Origin: Microbacterium sp. SORGH_AS_1204
Lineage (GTDB): Bacteria > Actinomycetota > Actinomycetes > Actinomycetales > Microbacteriaceae
Direction of reading: 5' to 3'
DNA length: 64,000 nucleotides
Assembly (NCBI RefSeq): GCF_030818935.1
Contig: NZ_JAUTBD010000001.1
Coordinates: 1,984,001 to 2,048,000 of the forward strand
The position numbers and the translations under genes are program-made. The notes beneath the pieces are model-generated. The model did not search any database. It was not told the DNA's origin and was given only the letters and a program-made list of their open reading frames with translations. Below are positions 42,959 through 52,900 of the stretch, piece after piece (positions within the stretch are counted from its first letter, which is position 1; each line of letters starts with the position of its first letter).

Positions 42959-44407
42959 ATGGCAGACGAGAACCGCGGGCCCGACGACCGGAGCCCCGAG
43001 GAGGAGTTCCAAGAGCTCATGCGCCGCCTGATGTCGGGCGACACCAGCGGCATCGACCCCGAGCAGCTCTCGCGTCTGTCGGGCATGCAGATCGACCCCG
43101 CGATGCTGCAGCAGGTCATGAACCAGTTGCAGGGGGCGTTCGCCGGCACGCAGGAGGGCGTCGACTGGAGCCTCGCCGAACGGCAGGCCCTGCACATCGC
43201 CAACCAGGACGGGCTCGGGGTGACCACCGGTCAGCGCACCGATCTCGACCAGGCCTTCACCCTCGCCGGTCTCTGGCTCGGTGAGGCCACCACCATCCCC
43301 GACCTGCCGCGTCCGGCCCGCGCCGTCACCCGCGGCGCCTGGGTGAGCGCCACGCTGCCGGTGTGGCAGGAGCTCGCCGAGCCCGTCGCCACGAGCATCG
43401 CCGACGCGCTCACCGCCGCCCTCGGCCAGCAGGCACCCGACGAGATGCAGGAGATGATCGCCGGCGCCGGTCGCCTGATGCGCACGGTGGGCGGTTCGCT
43501 GTTCGCCACGCAGCTGGGGCACGTCGTCGGTCGGCTGTCGACCGAGGTCGTCGGCGGCGGCGACGTCGGCATCCCGGTCATGCCCGACGGCGACGCGGCG
43601 ATCCTGCCGCAGAACTTCGCCGATTTCGGCCGCGACCTCGAGATCCCCGACGACCAGTTGGCGCTGTACCTCGCGACGCGCGAGCTCGCGCACGCGCGCC
43701 TGTTCCGTCACGCGCGATGGCTGCGCCTGCACGTGATCTCGCAGGTGCGCGACTTCGCCCACGGCATCCGTGTCGACACCGACGCCCTCGAAGACCTCGC
43801 GTCGCGTTTCGACCCGTCGCAGCCCGAAGAGCTGCGCGGCGCGCTCGAGAGCGGGGCCCTGCTGCCCGAACGCTCCGAGGAGCAGACCGCGGCCCTCACC
43901 CGCCTCGAGAACCTCCTCGCCACCATCGAGGGCTGGGTCGACGTGGTCACCGAAGACGCGACCTCCCGGCTGCCGGCCGCCGCCCGCATCGCCGAGGCGG
44001 TGCGTCGCCGTCGCGCCGTCGGCGGACCCGCCGAGCAGGCGCTCGGTTCGCTCGTCGGGTTGGAGCTGCGTCCCCGTCGCATGCGCGAAGCCGCCGCCCT
44101 CTGGCGCCAGGTGACCGACGCGGTCGGCGTCGACGGCCGCGACGCGCTGTGGGACTACCCCGACCTGATGCCCACCGCCGAAGACATCGACGACCCGGCC
44201 GCCCTGATCGCACGCCTCACCGCCGCGTCTCGCGGCGAGGCGGCCCCCGCGGATGCCATGGACGACGCGCTCGCGCAGCTGCTCGCCGAAGAGGCGCAGG
44301 GCGGGCGCTACGCGGATGCCGGCGACCCCGGCCGCACGTCGCACGACGGTTCGGACGACGCCGCGCCCGACGACGACGCTGCGCCGGGTGATCAGCGGCC
44401 GGTGTGA
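42959..44407 (+). CDS. DUF2342 zincin-like protein
   Basis: The 482-residue protein belongs to the DUF2342 (putative zinc-dependent hydrolase, Rv3195-like) family. Visible are LAERQALHIANQDGL, ATSIADALTAAL, FATQLGHVVGRLSTEVVGGGDVGIP and YLATRELAHARLFRHARWLRLHV. In the last segment the typical HExxH appears as RELAH, without the first His, so metal catalysis is doubtful; this may be normal for the family. The acidic tail is low complexity. GAAAGGCGG precedes the ATG. It is divergent from the Lon/PDZ gene, as in mycobacteria. Confidence 0.88.
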   Translation: MADENRGPDDRSPEEEFQELMRRLMSGDTSGIDPEQLSRLSGMQIDPAMLQQVMNQLQGAFAGTQEGVDWSLAERQALHIANQDGLGVTTGQRTDLDQAFTLAGLWLGEATTIPDLPRPARAVTRGAWVSATLPVWQELAEPVATSIADALTAALGQQAPDEMQEMIAGAGRLMRTVGGSLFATQLGHVVGRLSTEVVGGGDVGIPVMPDGDAAILPQNFADFGRDLEIPDDQLALYLATRELAHARLFRHARWLRLHVISQVRDFAHGIRVDTDALEDLASRFDPSQPEELRGALESGALLPERSEEQTAALTRLENLLATIEGWVDVVTEDATSRLPAAARIAEAVRRRRAVGGPAEQALGSLVGLELRPRRMREAAALWRQVTDAVGVDGRDALWDYPDLMPTAEDIDDPAALIARLTAASRGEAAPADAMDDALAQLLAEEAQGGRYADAGDPGRTSHDGSDDAAPDDDAAPGDQRPV

Positions 44408-44417
44408 GACGCGAGGA

Positions 44418-44450
44418 GCGCGCCCGGGGTGGTGATCGCCCCGGGCGCGC
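44418..44450 (+). terminator. Terminator after the DUF2342 gene
   Basis: A perfect 12-bp GC stem (44418-44429 with 44439-44450) with a 9-nt loop is followed by CGTCGTCTTC, 10 bp after the stop codon. Confidence 0.75.
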
Positions 44451-44452
44451 CG

Positions 44453-44588
44453 TCGTCTTCGGGCGGGTTGCGGGACGTTGACGCGTGCGGGGTGCTTGCG
44501 GCTCCTCCCCACGCGCGGAGTCGTCTTCGAGCGGGTTGCGGGACGTTGACGCGTGCGGGGTGCTTGCGGCTCCTCCCCACGCGCAGAA
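44453..44588. repeat. Direct repeat of a 68-bp unit
   Basis: Two copies starting at 44453 and 44521 are nearly identical (TCGTCTTC then GGGTTGCGGGACGTTGAC and so on). The copies abut between the DUF2342 terminator and the next gene. No gene lies in 44408-44647. Confidence 0.9.
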
Positions 44589-44635
44589 TCTTCGCGAGAG
44601 CTGGGGACAACGGCATCCGGGGTCGGCGCGCTCGA

Positions 44636-44641
44636 CATGAT
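44636..44641 (+). promoter_or_regulatory. -10-like element CATGAT, leaderless-type
   Basis: CATGAT is followed by 6 nt and the ATG at 44648. No ribosome binding site is seen. Confidence 0.35.
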
Positions 44642-44647
44642 CGGGCG

Positions 44648-45496
44648 ATGATCCGACTCCATCCCTCCGCTCCCCCGCTCTGGCGCGACGACGGGCGCGT
44701 GCAGTTCGGCGCCCCCGCCGTGGCGACTTCCCCCTTCGTCGCCCCGTGGGTCGACGTCGTCGTCGCCGCACTGGTGACCGGCACGACGCGTGCCGAAGTA
44801 CGCGCGATCGCGGGCGTGCACGGCGCAGCCGGGGGCGAGAGCGACGCCCTGCTCGACGCCCTCGCTCCCGCTCTCGCGACCAGACGGCAGCAGGCCCCCA
44901 TCGCCGTGCAGGTCGCCGACGATCTGCCCGAACGCGCCATCCGCGCCGTACTCGCCGCGCTGCCCGCCCGGGCGAGCGTCTACCCGTGGGCGGGTGCGGC
45001 CGGCCCGAGGGTTCCGACCGGCACGCGGGTGCTGATGCTCGCCGCCCATCGCGTCGATCCGCGGCGCGCGGCGGGTCTCGTCCGCGACGACGTCACGCAC
45101 GTGCCGCTCGCCCTCGACGGCGGGAGCGCCACCGTCGGCCCGGTCGTGGTGCCCGGCCGGACGGCCTGTCTGGCGTGCCTCGACGCGGCGCGCCATCGCG
45201 ACGACCCGCACTGGCCCACGGTCGCCGCGCAATTGCTGGGGCGCCCGCGACCCGCGGTCGACGTGGCCCTCGCTGCCGAGGCCGGGCGCGCGGCCCGGTT
45301 CCTCCTCAGCGCGCCGGCCGCGGAGACGACGAGGTCGCTGCGCCTCTGCGCCGATTCGTCCCGGCGGGTCTGGGAGACGCATCGGCCGAGCGAAGACTGC
45401 CATTGCCGATCTCTTGAAGGAAGCGCGACGGCGAGCGTTCCCCTCGTCCGCGACCGCGCGACCAACTCACCGACAGCGTCCGCGCTGCCCGCGTGA
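44648..45496 (+). CDS. E1/ThiF-like (TOMM cyclodehydratase-related) protein
   Basis: The 282-residue protein lacks a recognisable ATP-binding loop but has the C-terminal signature of TOMM-cyclodehydratase C-proteins and their actinobacterial relatives: GPVVVPGRTACLACLDAARHRDDPHWP, and a late CHC (EDCHC). The four Cys could bind structural zinc. It takes the Rv3196 position of the mycobacterial block. No YcaO partner or precursor peptide is near, so thiazole/oxazole synthesis is not supported. The last 191 bp overlap the 3' end of the convergent uvrD2. Confidence 0.75.
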   Translation: MIRLHPSAPPLWRDDGRVQFGAPAVATSPFVAPWVDVVVAALVTGTTRAEVRAIAGVHGAAGGESDALLDALAPALATRRQQAPIAVQVADDLPERAIRAVLAALPARASVYPWAGAAGPRVPTGTRVLMLAAHRVDPRRAAGLVRDDVTHVPLALDGGSATVGPVVVPGRTACLACLDAARHRDDPHWPTVAAQLLGRPRPAVDVALAAEAGRAARFLLSAPAAETTRSLRLCADSSRRVWETHRPSEDCHCRSLEGSATASVPLVRDRATNSPTASALPA

Positions 45497-47058
45497 CACC
45501 CACGTAGGCGAGTCGACGCTCCTCGTCGACCGCCTCGAACGTCTTGGCGTACGAGATGGGCAGGAGCCCCTCGCTCACCCCCACGAGGTACACGTGATCC
45601 CACTCCAGACCCTTCGCCGCGTGCAGCGTGGCCAGGGTGACCGTGCGCGTGGTCGGTTCGTGCTGATCGCGGGCGCGTGCCTGCAGGTCATCTGTGAACG
45701 CGCGCAGGTCGGTGCCCGCCGGGGCCTCCTCCGCGAGGCGCAGCAGAGCCGCCCGGGCCTCCCACGCCTCGCGGAGCGCGCCGCCCGCCTCGGGCGGATC
45801 GTCGGTCAGCCCGACACCGCGAAGCACGTCACGCACGGTGGCGAGGAAGCCCGTCTCCATCGGCGCCACCGATGCCGCCCGAAGCGCCATGAGAGCCTGT
45901 CGCACCTCGGGCAGGTCGAAGAACTTGCGCCCGCCGAGCACCGACGCAGCCACGCCCACGGCCGACAACGCCGACAACAGCGCGGCCGACTGGGCGTGCG
46001 AGCGGTAGAGCACCGCGATGTCGTGCGGGTCGATGCCGCGGGCCAGCGAGTCGGCGATCGAGCGGGCGACCGCCGCCGCCTCCTCTTCGTCGTCGTCGAA
46101 CGCCCGCACGGTGGGTGCCGGCGTCTCGACGCTGCTCGCCGCGACGAGCTCCAAAGCACCGGCGCGACCGCGCATGAGGTCGTTGGCCACCGCGAGCACG
46201 GGCGCCGTGGAGCGGTAGTTGCGTTCGAGCCGCACGACGCGCGCGCCCTCGTGCGTGCGCTCGAACTCGAGCAGGTAGCGCGCGTCGGCGCCGGTGAACG
46301 AGTACACCGTCTGGCTCGCGTCGCCGACGACGCAGAGGTCGCGTCGATCGCCCAGCCACAACTCGAGCACGCGGTTCTGCAGCGGGGAGACGTCTTGGTA
46401 CTCGTCGACGGTGAAGTGACGGTACTGCTCGCGCACCGCCGCCGCGACGCGCGGCTCGGCCTCGATCATGCCCGCGCACGTGAGCAGGACGGTCTTCGAA
46501 GTCCATCTGGCGCCGCTCGTCTTTGAGCTTCTCGTACGCGCGCTGCAGCGCGACGACCTGGTCCACGCTCAGCCGCCCCACCCCCTCGGGGCGATCCGCG
46601 GCGTACTGATCGATGGAGCGCAGGGTCACCTTGCGCCATTCGATGGCGGCGGCGACGTCACGCAACGTGGCGGTGTCGGGCGCGAGTCCGACGCCGTCGG
46701 CCGCGTGCGCGAGCATGCGCACCTTGTTGTCGATGATCGACGGGGCCTGGTCGCCGGCGAGCGTGGGCCAGAAGTAGTTGACCTGCGCGAGCGCAGCCGC
46801 GTGGAAGGTCCGCGCCGACACCCCCGACACCCCGAGCGCGCGCAGACGCCCGCGCATCTCCCCCGCCGCCTTCGCCGTGAACGTCACCGCCATCACCCGC
46901 TGCGGCGAGTACGCCCCCGTGTCGACACCGTGGGCGATGCGCCGCGTGATCACGCGCGTCTTGCCCGTCCCGGCCCCCGCAAGCACGCACACCGGTCCCC
47001 GCAACGCGCGCGCCGCCTCGAGCTGATGGTCGTCGAGACCTTCGAGCGGGCCGGTCAT
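45306..47058 (-). pseudogene. uvrD2: UvrD2-like superfamily I DNA helicase, frameshifted
   Basis: The helicase starts at ATG 47058 (MTGPLEGLDDHQLEAARAL) with Walker A VLAGAGTGKTR and runs in frame to QMDFED. One extra base at about 46491-46492 (GG where G is expected on the plus strand) then shifts the frame. The other frame continues exactly as expected: GMIEAEPRVAAAV, FTVDEYQDVSPLQ (Walker B), VVGDASQTVYSFTGA, LERNYRST, TLHAAKGLEWDHVYLVG and RLAYVGVTRA. The intact product would be about 583 residues. Either a sequencing error or a real inactivation explains this. It overlaps the nudC stop (ATGA) and shares 191 bp with the convergent E1-like gene. Confidence 0.88.
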
Positions 47059-48170
47059 GCGACGCCCCGGTACCAGTCGTCGATGAGGCGTCGAGCGATG
47101 GATGCCGCGCCCGGCAGCTGCACGTCGGCCTCGCCGCGCAGAGCCGCACCGATCTCGTCGCGAGTGAACCACCGCACCTCGACGATCTCCTGCCCGTCGG
47201 GGCGAGCGTCGTCGTCGTCGATGACCGCGGCTCGGAAACCGAGCATTAGCGACCGCGGATACGGCCACGCCTGCGATGACCGATACGCGATGTCACGCAG
47301 ACGCACACCCGCCTCCTCTTCGACCTCGCGGGCCACCGCGTCTTCCAGCGATTCCCCCGCTTCGGCGAATCCGGCGAAGCAGGAGTACCGCCGGCCCGCC
47401 CACGCCGCGTTCGCACCGAGCAGGATCCTGTCGTCGGATCGCGCCGAGGTGACCAGCACGATGACCGCGGGATCGGTGCGCGGAAAGTGCTCTCGTCCGC
47501 ACGCAGGACAGTGGCGCGACCACCCGGCGTGGCGCAGCTGCGTGCGCGCGCCGCACGCGGGGCAGAAGGGTGCGTCGCGCAGCCACCCCGCCAGCGCGAC
47601 GGCGGTGGTGAGCAGCTCCGCCTCGACCTCGGCCAGGTCGCCGCCGGCGGCGCGCAGGGGCGCCCACGTGGCATCCGCGCCAAAGGGGTCGGGAGCGTCG
47701 TCCGCGAGGACGGCCAGCACGATCGCTGCCCCCTCGCCGTCGCGCCCGAGGAACGCCCACTCCCGCACGTCGGGATCGCCGTCGACGCCGACGGTCGTTG
47801 CGGTCTCCGCCTCGCGGAGCTCATCGACGCCCTTGGTCGCCGCGATCCCCGGCCCTCGGAACTCGTTGACGCCGACGGCCGTTGCCGTCTCTGCCTGGAA
47901 ATCGTCCACCCCGACGGCCACCGCAGCAGCCTCGCCGAGCTCGTCGACGCCCTTGGTCGCCGCGGTCTCCGCCACGCGAAGCTCGTCCACCCCGACGAGC
48001 AGCAGGCGCCCGTCCGTGAGGGGCGCGGCATCGCGCCGCACGGCGAGGACCCGGGTGCGCGGGTCGGTCAGAACGCGATCCAGCAGATGGTCGTCCTCGC
48101 GTTCCGCGCCCGACCGGTCGACGTGCAGAACGGGTTCCGCTGCGGACGGCGAAGATGCGGAACGCGACAT
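47055..48170 (-). CDS. nudC: NAD(+)/NADH pyrophosphatase with N-terminal repeat expansion
   Basis: The 371-residue protein has the NudC zinc ribbon (Cys203, 206, 221, 224), the Nudix box GFAEAGESLEDAVAREVEEEAG (267-288) and the NudC-specific SQAWPYPRSLM motif near 299. It hydrolyses NAD(H) and can remove NAD caps from RNA. Residues about 59-130 consist of repeated segments such as VGVDELRVAETA and ATKGVDELREAETA, an insertion not expected in NudC. ATG 48170 is supported by AGAGAGG; an upstream GTG frame is open. It is coupled to uvrD2 as in mycobacteria. Confidence 0.93.
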   Translation of the reverse strand: MSRSASSPSAAEPVLHVDRSGAEREDDHLLDRVLTDPRTRVLAVRRDAAPLTDGRLLLVGVDELRVAETAATKGVDELGEAAAVAVGVDDFQAETATAVGVNEFRGPGIAATKGVDELREAETATTVGVDGDPDVREWAFLGRDGEGAAIVLAVLADDAPDPFGADATWAPLRAAGGDLAEVEAELLTTAVALAGWLRDAPFCPACGARTQLRHAGWSRHCPACGREHFPRTDPAVIVLVTSARSDDRILLGANAAWAGRRYSCFAGFAEAGESLEDAVAREVEEEAGVRLRDIAYRSSQAWPYPRSLMLGFRAAVIDDDDARPDGQEIVEVRWFTRDEIGAALRGEADVQLPGAASIARRLIDDWYRGVA

Positions 48171-48263
48171 CGAGCACCTCTCTGACGGGTGGACGGGGCG
48201 GGCGGTCACGCCGGACCTCCCCGCTCAAGGGCGTGGCGTGGACGGAGGGGCGAGGGGCCCACC

Positions 48264-48269
48264 TACCCT
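48264..48269 (+). promoter_or_regulatory. -10 element TACCCT, leaderless-type
   Basis: TACCCT is followed by 7 nt and the ATG at 48277. The GGGGG in between is too close to the ATG for normal Shine-Dalgarno pairing. Confidence 0.4.
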
Positions 48270-48276
48270 GGGGGTC

Positions 48277-49767
48277 ATGGCACGCTCGCCCCTCATTTTA
48301 GCCGCGTCCGCGACGACGGCCCTGCCCGGCACCGTGTTCACCAGTGCTCGCGCACTGACCGAGAACGCGGGCGGACGATTCGACGCAGCCCTCGCGCGCA
48401 CCGACGACGGCCGCGAGGTGGTCGTGCGCATGCCCGCGGGCGAAGACGGTGCTCGCGACCTCGCCGCCGAGTCACGAGCGCTGCAGGCGATGACGGCCGG
48501 CGTGCGCGCCCTGCTGCCGTTCGCGGTCCCCGAGGTTCTCGGCGAAAGCGGCTCCGGCACGCAGCGCGTGCTCGTAGTCGACCACATCGAGGGGTATCGC
48601 ATCGACCCCGCGCACCTGCCGAAGGGCCCGGGGTACGCCTCCGCCATCGGCGGCGCGATCGCTGCCGTGCACGCGCTGCCGGCATCCATCGTGCGCACCG
48701 ACGGTCTGCCCGTGCGCACGGCGGTGCAGGTGCGAGACGACGTTCGACGCCTGCTCGATCGCGCCGACGCGACCGGCCGGGTCAGCGACGACCTCATGCT
48801 GCGCTGGCGGCGCGCGCTCGAGGTCGACGACCTCTGGCGCTTCGAGTCCGCCGTCGTCCTCGGCGGTACGAGCAGCTCCTCGATCGTTCTCGTCGACGAT
48901 GAAGACGGCGTGCCGCACGTCGTCGGCATCCTCGACTGGTCCGGTCTCAGTGTCGGTGACCCCGCCGTCGACCTGCGGTGGCTGGCATCCGCCCCCGCCG
49001 CCGCCGACGACGTTCATGAGGGATACGCCGCGGCGGGCGAGCGCTCCCCCGATCCACTGCTGCGCGAGCGCGCACGGCTGTACGCCGAACTCGAGTTCGC
49101 CCGCTGGCTCGTCCACGGTCACGACGCGGGCGATGCCGAGGTCGTCGCCGACGCGGTCGCACTGCTCGACGCCCTTGCCGACGGGGTGCGCGGCGACCAC
49201 ATCGTGTCCGACACCCGCAGCGACATCCACGACGCGATGGCCCTCGTCGAGAGCGTGCCGCCGGTCTCGGCGCCCGGTGGTGTCGACACCTCGATGCAGA
49301 CCGACGCGTACGACCCCGAGGCACTGTCACTGTACGTCGCGGCGGAACGCGACCGCGCGGCCGCGGCCGAAGCGCTCGCCAACGCGCTCGACACGCGCAC
49401 GAACCCGGATGCCGACACCGGTGCCATCCACGTCGATCAACTGCCCCGCCCCGACGAGATCGACCACGATGCCACCGCCCCGGTGGACCTGGACGGCTGG
49501 ACCGATCCGCCGTCGCCGACGCGGGACCCGCAAGACGCGCCCGCAGCCGGGGGTTCGCCGGAGAGCTCGGATCGGAGCCCGTGGAAGGATTCGCAGGCGC
49601 CCGACGGCGGGGAGCGCTCGGGCGACGACCGGGGGCGCTCGGGCGACGACCGGGAGCGCTGGAGCGACGACCGTGCGCAGGACCGGGTCATCGACGACGA
49701 AGAAGACGCCGCCCGCGCGAGTCGTGCGGCGCTGCGCCGCTGGGGCGTGTCGGGCGACACCGTCTGA
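48277..49767 (+). CDS. APH-fold protein, apparently lacking the catalytic loop
   Basis: The 496-residue protein has an aminoglycoside-phosphotransferase-like fold over its first 320 residues: FDAALARTDDGREVVVRMP (beta-lysine region), VLVVDHIEGYRID, and the metal-binding ILDWSGLSVGDPAVDLRWL near 219-236. Where HGDxxxxN is expected the sequence reads VVLGGTSSSSIVL (about 191-203), so the catalytic Asp is missing. The last 160 residues are acidic and low complexity with repeats of RSGDDRGRSGDD. It is probably a pseudokinase or binding protein; antibiotic modification is unlikely. It lies between nudC and adnB. Confidence 0.8.
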   Translation: MARSPLILAASATTALPGTVFTSARALTENAGGRFDAALARTDDGREVVVRMPAGEDGARDLAAESRALQAMTAGVRALLPFAVPEVLGESGSGTQRVLVVDHIEGYRIDPAHLPKGPGYASAIGGAIAAVHALPASIVRTDGLPVRTAVQVRDDVRRLLDRADATGRVSDDLMLRWRRALEVDDLWRFESAVVLGGTSSSSIVLVDDEDGVPHVVGILDWSGLSVGDPAVDLRWLASAPAAADDVHEGYAAAGERSPDPLLRERARLYAELEFARWLVHGHDAGDAEVVADAVALLDALADGVRGDHIVSDTRSDIHDAMALVESVPPVSAPGGVDTSMQTDAYDPEALSLYVAAERDRAAAAEALANALDTRTNPDADTGAIHVDQLPRPDEIDHDATAPVDLDGWTDPPSPTRDPQDAPAAGGSPESSDRSPWKDSQAPDGGERSGDDRGRSGDDRERWSDDRAQDRVIDDEEDAARASRAALRRWGVSGDTV

Positions 49768-49966
49768 GACGTCCCGAACACGTTCGCCGCGGGAGGGGCG
49801 GGGGCTGTCAAGCAACACCGGCTCGATCGTCCCCAACACGTCCGCCGCGTGACGGGCTCGGCCGGGCGCGGGCACCGCGCCGTGGGTCCGGTGGCGCGCC
49901 GCGCACAGGCCCGCGTCACCCGGAACCGTGCGCCGCCACCGTGACGGCGCGCGGACCCCGCACGGG

Positions 49967-52900
49967 TCAGCCCCGCAGCACCAGCTCATCCCCGACGTAG
50001 AACAGCGCCACGTCGATCAAGTCGAGGTCGACTCCGTGCTTCGCGTGATAGGCCTCGCGGTACAGCTCGAGTTGCAGCATGCGCGCTCGACGATCGGCTT
50101 CGGTGGCGGGCGGGCGGCCCGTCTTCCAGTCGACGATCTCGTAGCGCTCGCCGCGGCGATATACGGCGTCGAGTTTGCAGATGACGACGTGCTCCCGCCC
50201 GTCGAGCCGCGTGGTCACGAAGTCGATCTCGGTCTCGACCTCGAGGGGACGCAGGCTCGCCCATTCCGACCGCTCGAAGCATTCGCGCAAGCGTTGCAGT
50301 TCTGCGGCGTCGGCGGCCGAGGCGCCGATCTCCTCGTCGTCCCACAGACCATCGTCATCCAAACCGACACCCGCGCCCACCTGACCCGATCGCTGTTCCA
50401 CCCAGGCGTGGAACAGCGTGCCGAGCCTCGTCTGCCGGTAGGGCCGCTCGGGCATTGGCCGGCGCAGGTCGTCGACCGCGCGGGCGTAGTCGGCGACGAA
50501 GTCCTTAAATTTCGACGCCGGGATCCGCGTGGGTGCCGGCGCGTGCGAGGGCCGTAGCCGGTCGGCGCGCTCGGCCAGCAGCAACTCGAGGTCGGGATCG
50601 GCGCGGACGGCGTCGTCGTTGCGCGCGGTATCGGCCGCCGCGACGGCCGCCATGATCGCTGTCCGCCGCGCGCCGAGGGGGTCGAGCGGCCAATGCAAGA
50701 GCCGACGCTCGCCGTCGTAGGGGTCGTCGCCCAGTTCGCCGAGCGCGAGGTCGATCTCCAAGGCGTCTGCGGCCTCCTCGAGGAAGACGCTCGGGCGACG
50801 GGGCCGCTTCGTCCCCGACCAGCTCGATCCCGACAGCAGCAGGTGGTCTCGGGCGCGAGTGAAAGCGACGTAGGCCAAACGGCGATCCTCGTCGAGCTGA
50901 CGCGCGCGGTTGTCTGCCACGAACGCCTCGATGGCGGCCTTAAGATCTTGCTGCGTCTCGGCACCGCGCCACCCGAAGACGGGGAGCCAAGCGGAGTCTC
51001 CGCGGAACTCCGACGGAAGGATGCCGAACCCCAGCCAGCCCTTCGTGTCGCGCGGCAGTGACGGCAGCTCGTCGGTGACGAGTCGCACGACCGCGACGGC
51101 ATCCCATTCGAGACCCTTCGAGCCGTGGATCGTCAGCAGCTGCACGACGTCGGACTCCGGAGGCTCCGTGCGCGGGGCGAACTCGTCGGCCTGTTCGGCG
51201 TGGTCGAGCCAGGCGAGCAGGCTGCTGATCGATCCCGATTCGTCGGCGGCGAGGAAGCCGCGGATCTCGTCGACGAAGGCGCGCAGCTGCGCCGAGGCGA
51301 TGCGCGCCGGGCCTCGGGACTCGTTCGCGGCGAGCTCGATGTCGAGCCGCAACTCCGCTTCGATGAGCCTGATCACCTCGGGGATCGGCGCTCCGATGCT
51401 GCGCCGGAGCCCCGCGAACGCGGCTCCCGCTTCGCGCAGGCGTGCCCGTCCTTCGGGGGTGATCTCGGTGAGCCAGCCGTGTCCGTCGCTCTGGCGGGTG
51501 ACGAAGTCGAGGGCATCGACGAGCGACGCTCGGTCGGCACCCGGCGTCGACCGCAAGCGCTCCACTACCTCGGTGTCGAGCGGCTGCAGGGCGACGTCGT
51601 GTGTGGCGAGGCGACGAGCCACTTGCGCGAGCGCGCGAAGGTCACTGAGTCCGATCGCCCACCGGGGTCCCGACAGCAGCCGGATCAGGGCGGACCCGGC
51701 CTCCGGATCGCTGATCACCCGCAGCACCGACACCACGTCGACCACCTCGGGGGTCGTCAGCAGTCCGCCGAGGCCGAGGATGCGGTGAGGGATGCCGCGT
51801 CGTCCGAGTGCGTCGCCGAAACGCACCATGTGCTTCTTGCTGCGGAAAAGCAACGCTCCGGTGGTCGCACGCCCCTCGGCGGCGCGCGCGGCGCGCACGC
51901 CCACGAACCACGACGCGACGCGATCGGCCTCGGCGTCGAGGTCGTTCTCGAACACCGTCTCGACGACGCCGACTGGCGCACCCGGGCGCGACCGGAGCGG
52001 CTCGACAGCAACCGCGGCGCGGGCGGCGAGCGGCGCCAGCACCGCGTTCGCGGCATCCAGAACGCGCGAACTGTTACGCCAACTGGTCAGCAATGAGAAA
52101 TGCTGGCATCCGCCCTCCGGCGAGAATGCTGTGGGGAACCCGCCCAGGTTTCCCGCGCTCGCGCCGCGCCACGCGTAGATCGCCTGATGCGGGTCGCCCA
52201 CGGCCATGACACCCGTGCCGCCGAAAAGCGTCGCGAGCAAGTCGGTCTGCACCACAGAGGTGTCTTGATACTCGTCGAGGAGCACGACACGGTATCGCGC
52301 CCGCAACTCGTCGACGACGGCCGGGTGCTCCTGGGCGATCCGGAGCGCGCCGGCGACCTGGTCGGCGAAGTCCATGACGCCGAGCCGGGCCTTCTCGCAG
52401 TCGTAGGCCGCAGCGAGGCTCGCGAGAAGCGACAGCGCCGACACCTTCGCTGCCGCGTCGCCGACCTCTTTGTAGACGTCGACCCGTGCCGATGTCGACG
52501 GGCGTTCGATAATGCGCCCGAACTCTTCGGGAAACGCGGCGAGCCGGTCAAGGTCGACCAGGTTGTCGACACCGTCGCGGGCGATCCTCAGCGCGGCGTC
52601 GATGAGCGTTCGCGGTGACTCCTGCCGCTCCTCCAGCCGGGGGTCGTCGGAGGAGAAGACGACGCGCCGCATGAGCAGCCACGCTGCGGACTCCGACAGC
52701 ACCGCGGACTCGGCATCCCGACCGATACGCAGCCCGTGCTCGCGCACGATGGAGTCGGCGAAGCTGTTGTAGGTCGACACCGTCGGGCGGTGCAGCAGCT
52801 GATCGCCGTCGGGAGTCTGCTCTGCGCGCACGCCGGAATCGGCGACCAGAGCGTCCAGGGCCTCCCGCCGAGCACTGTCGCCGCGGATCCCCTCGATCGA

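Noticed and set aside
44648..45496. Thiazole/oxazole-modified peptide biosynthesis
   Set aside because: No YcaO protein, dehydrogenase or precursor peptide is nearby. The protein is a lone E1-like family member conserved beside uvrD2.
46470..46520. Programmed frameshift in uvrD2
   Set aside because: There is no slippery heptamer or downstream structure of the known type at the shift. A one-base insertion is simpler.
48277..49767. Antibiotic (macrolide/aminoglycoside) phosphotransferase
   Set aside because: The fold matches but the catalytic HGD loop is absent and the gene lies in a conserved housekeeping block.
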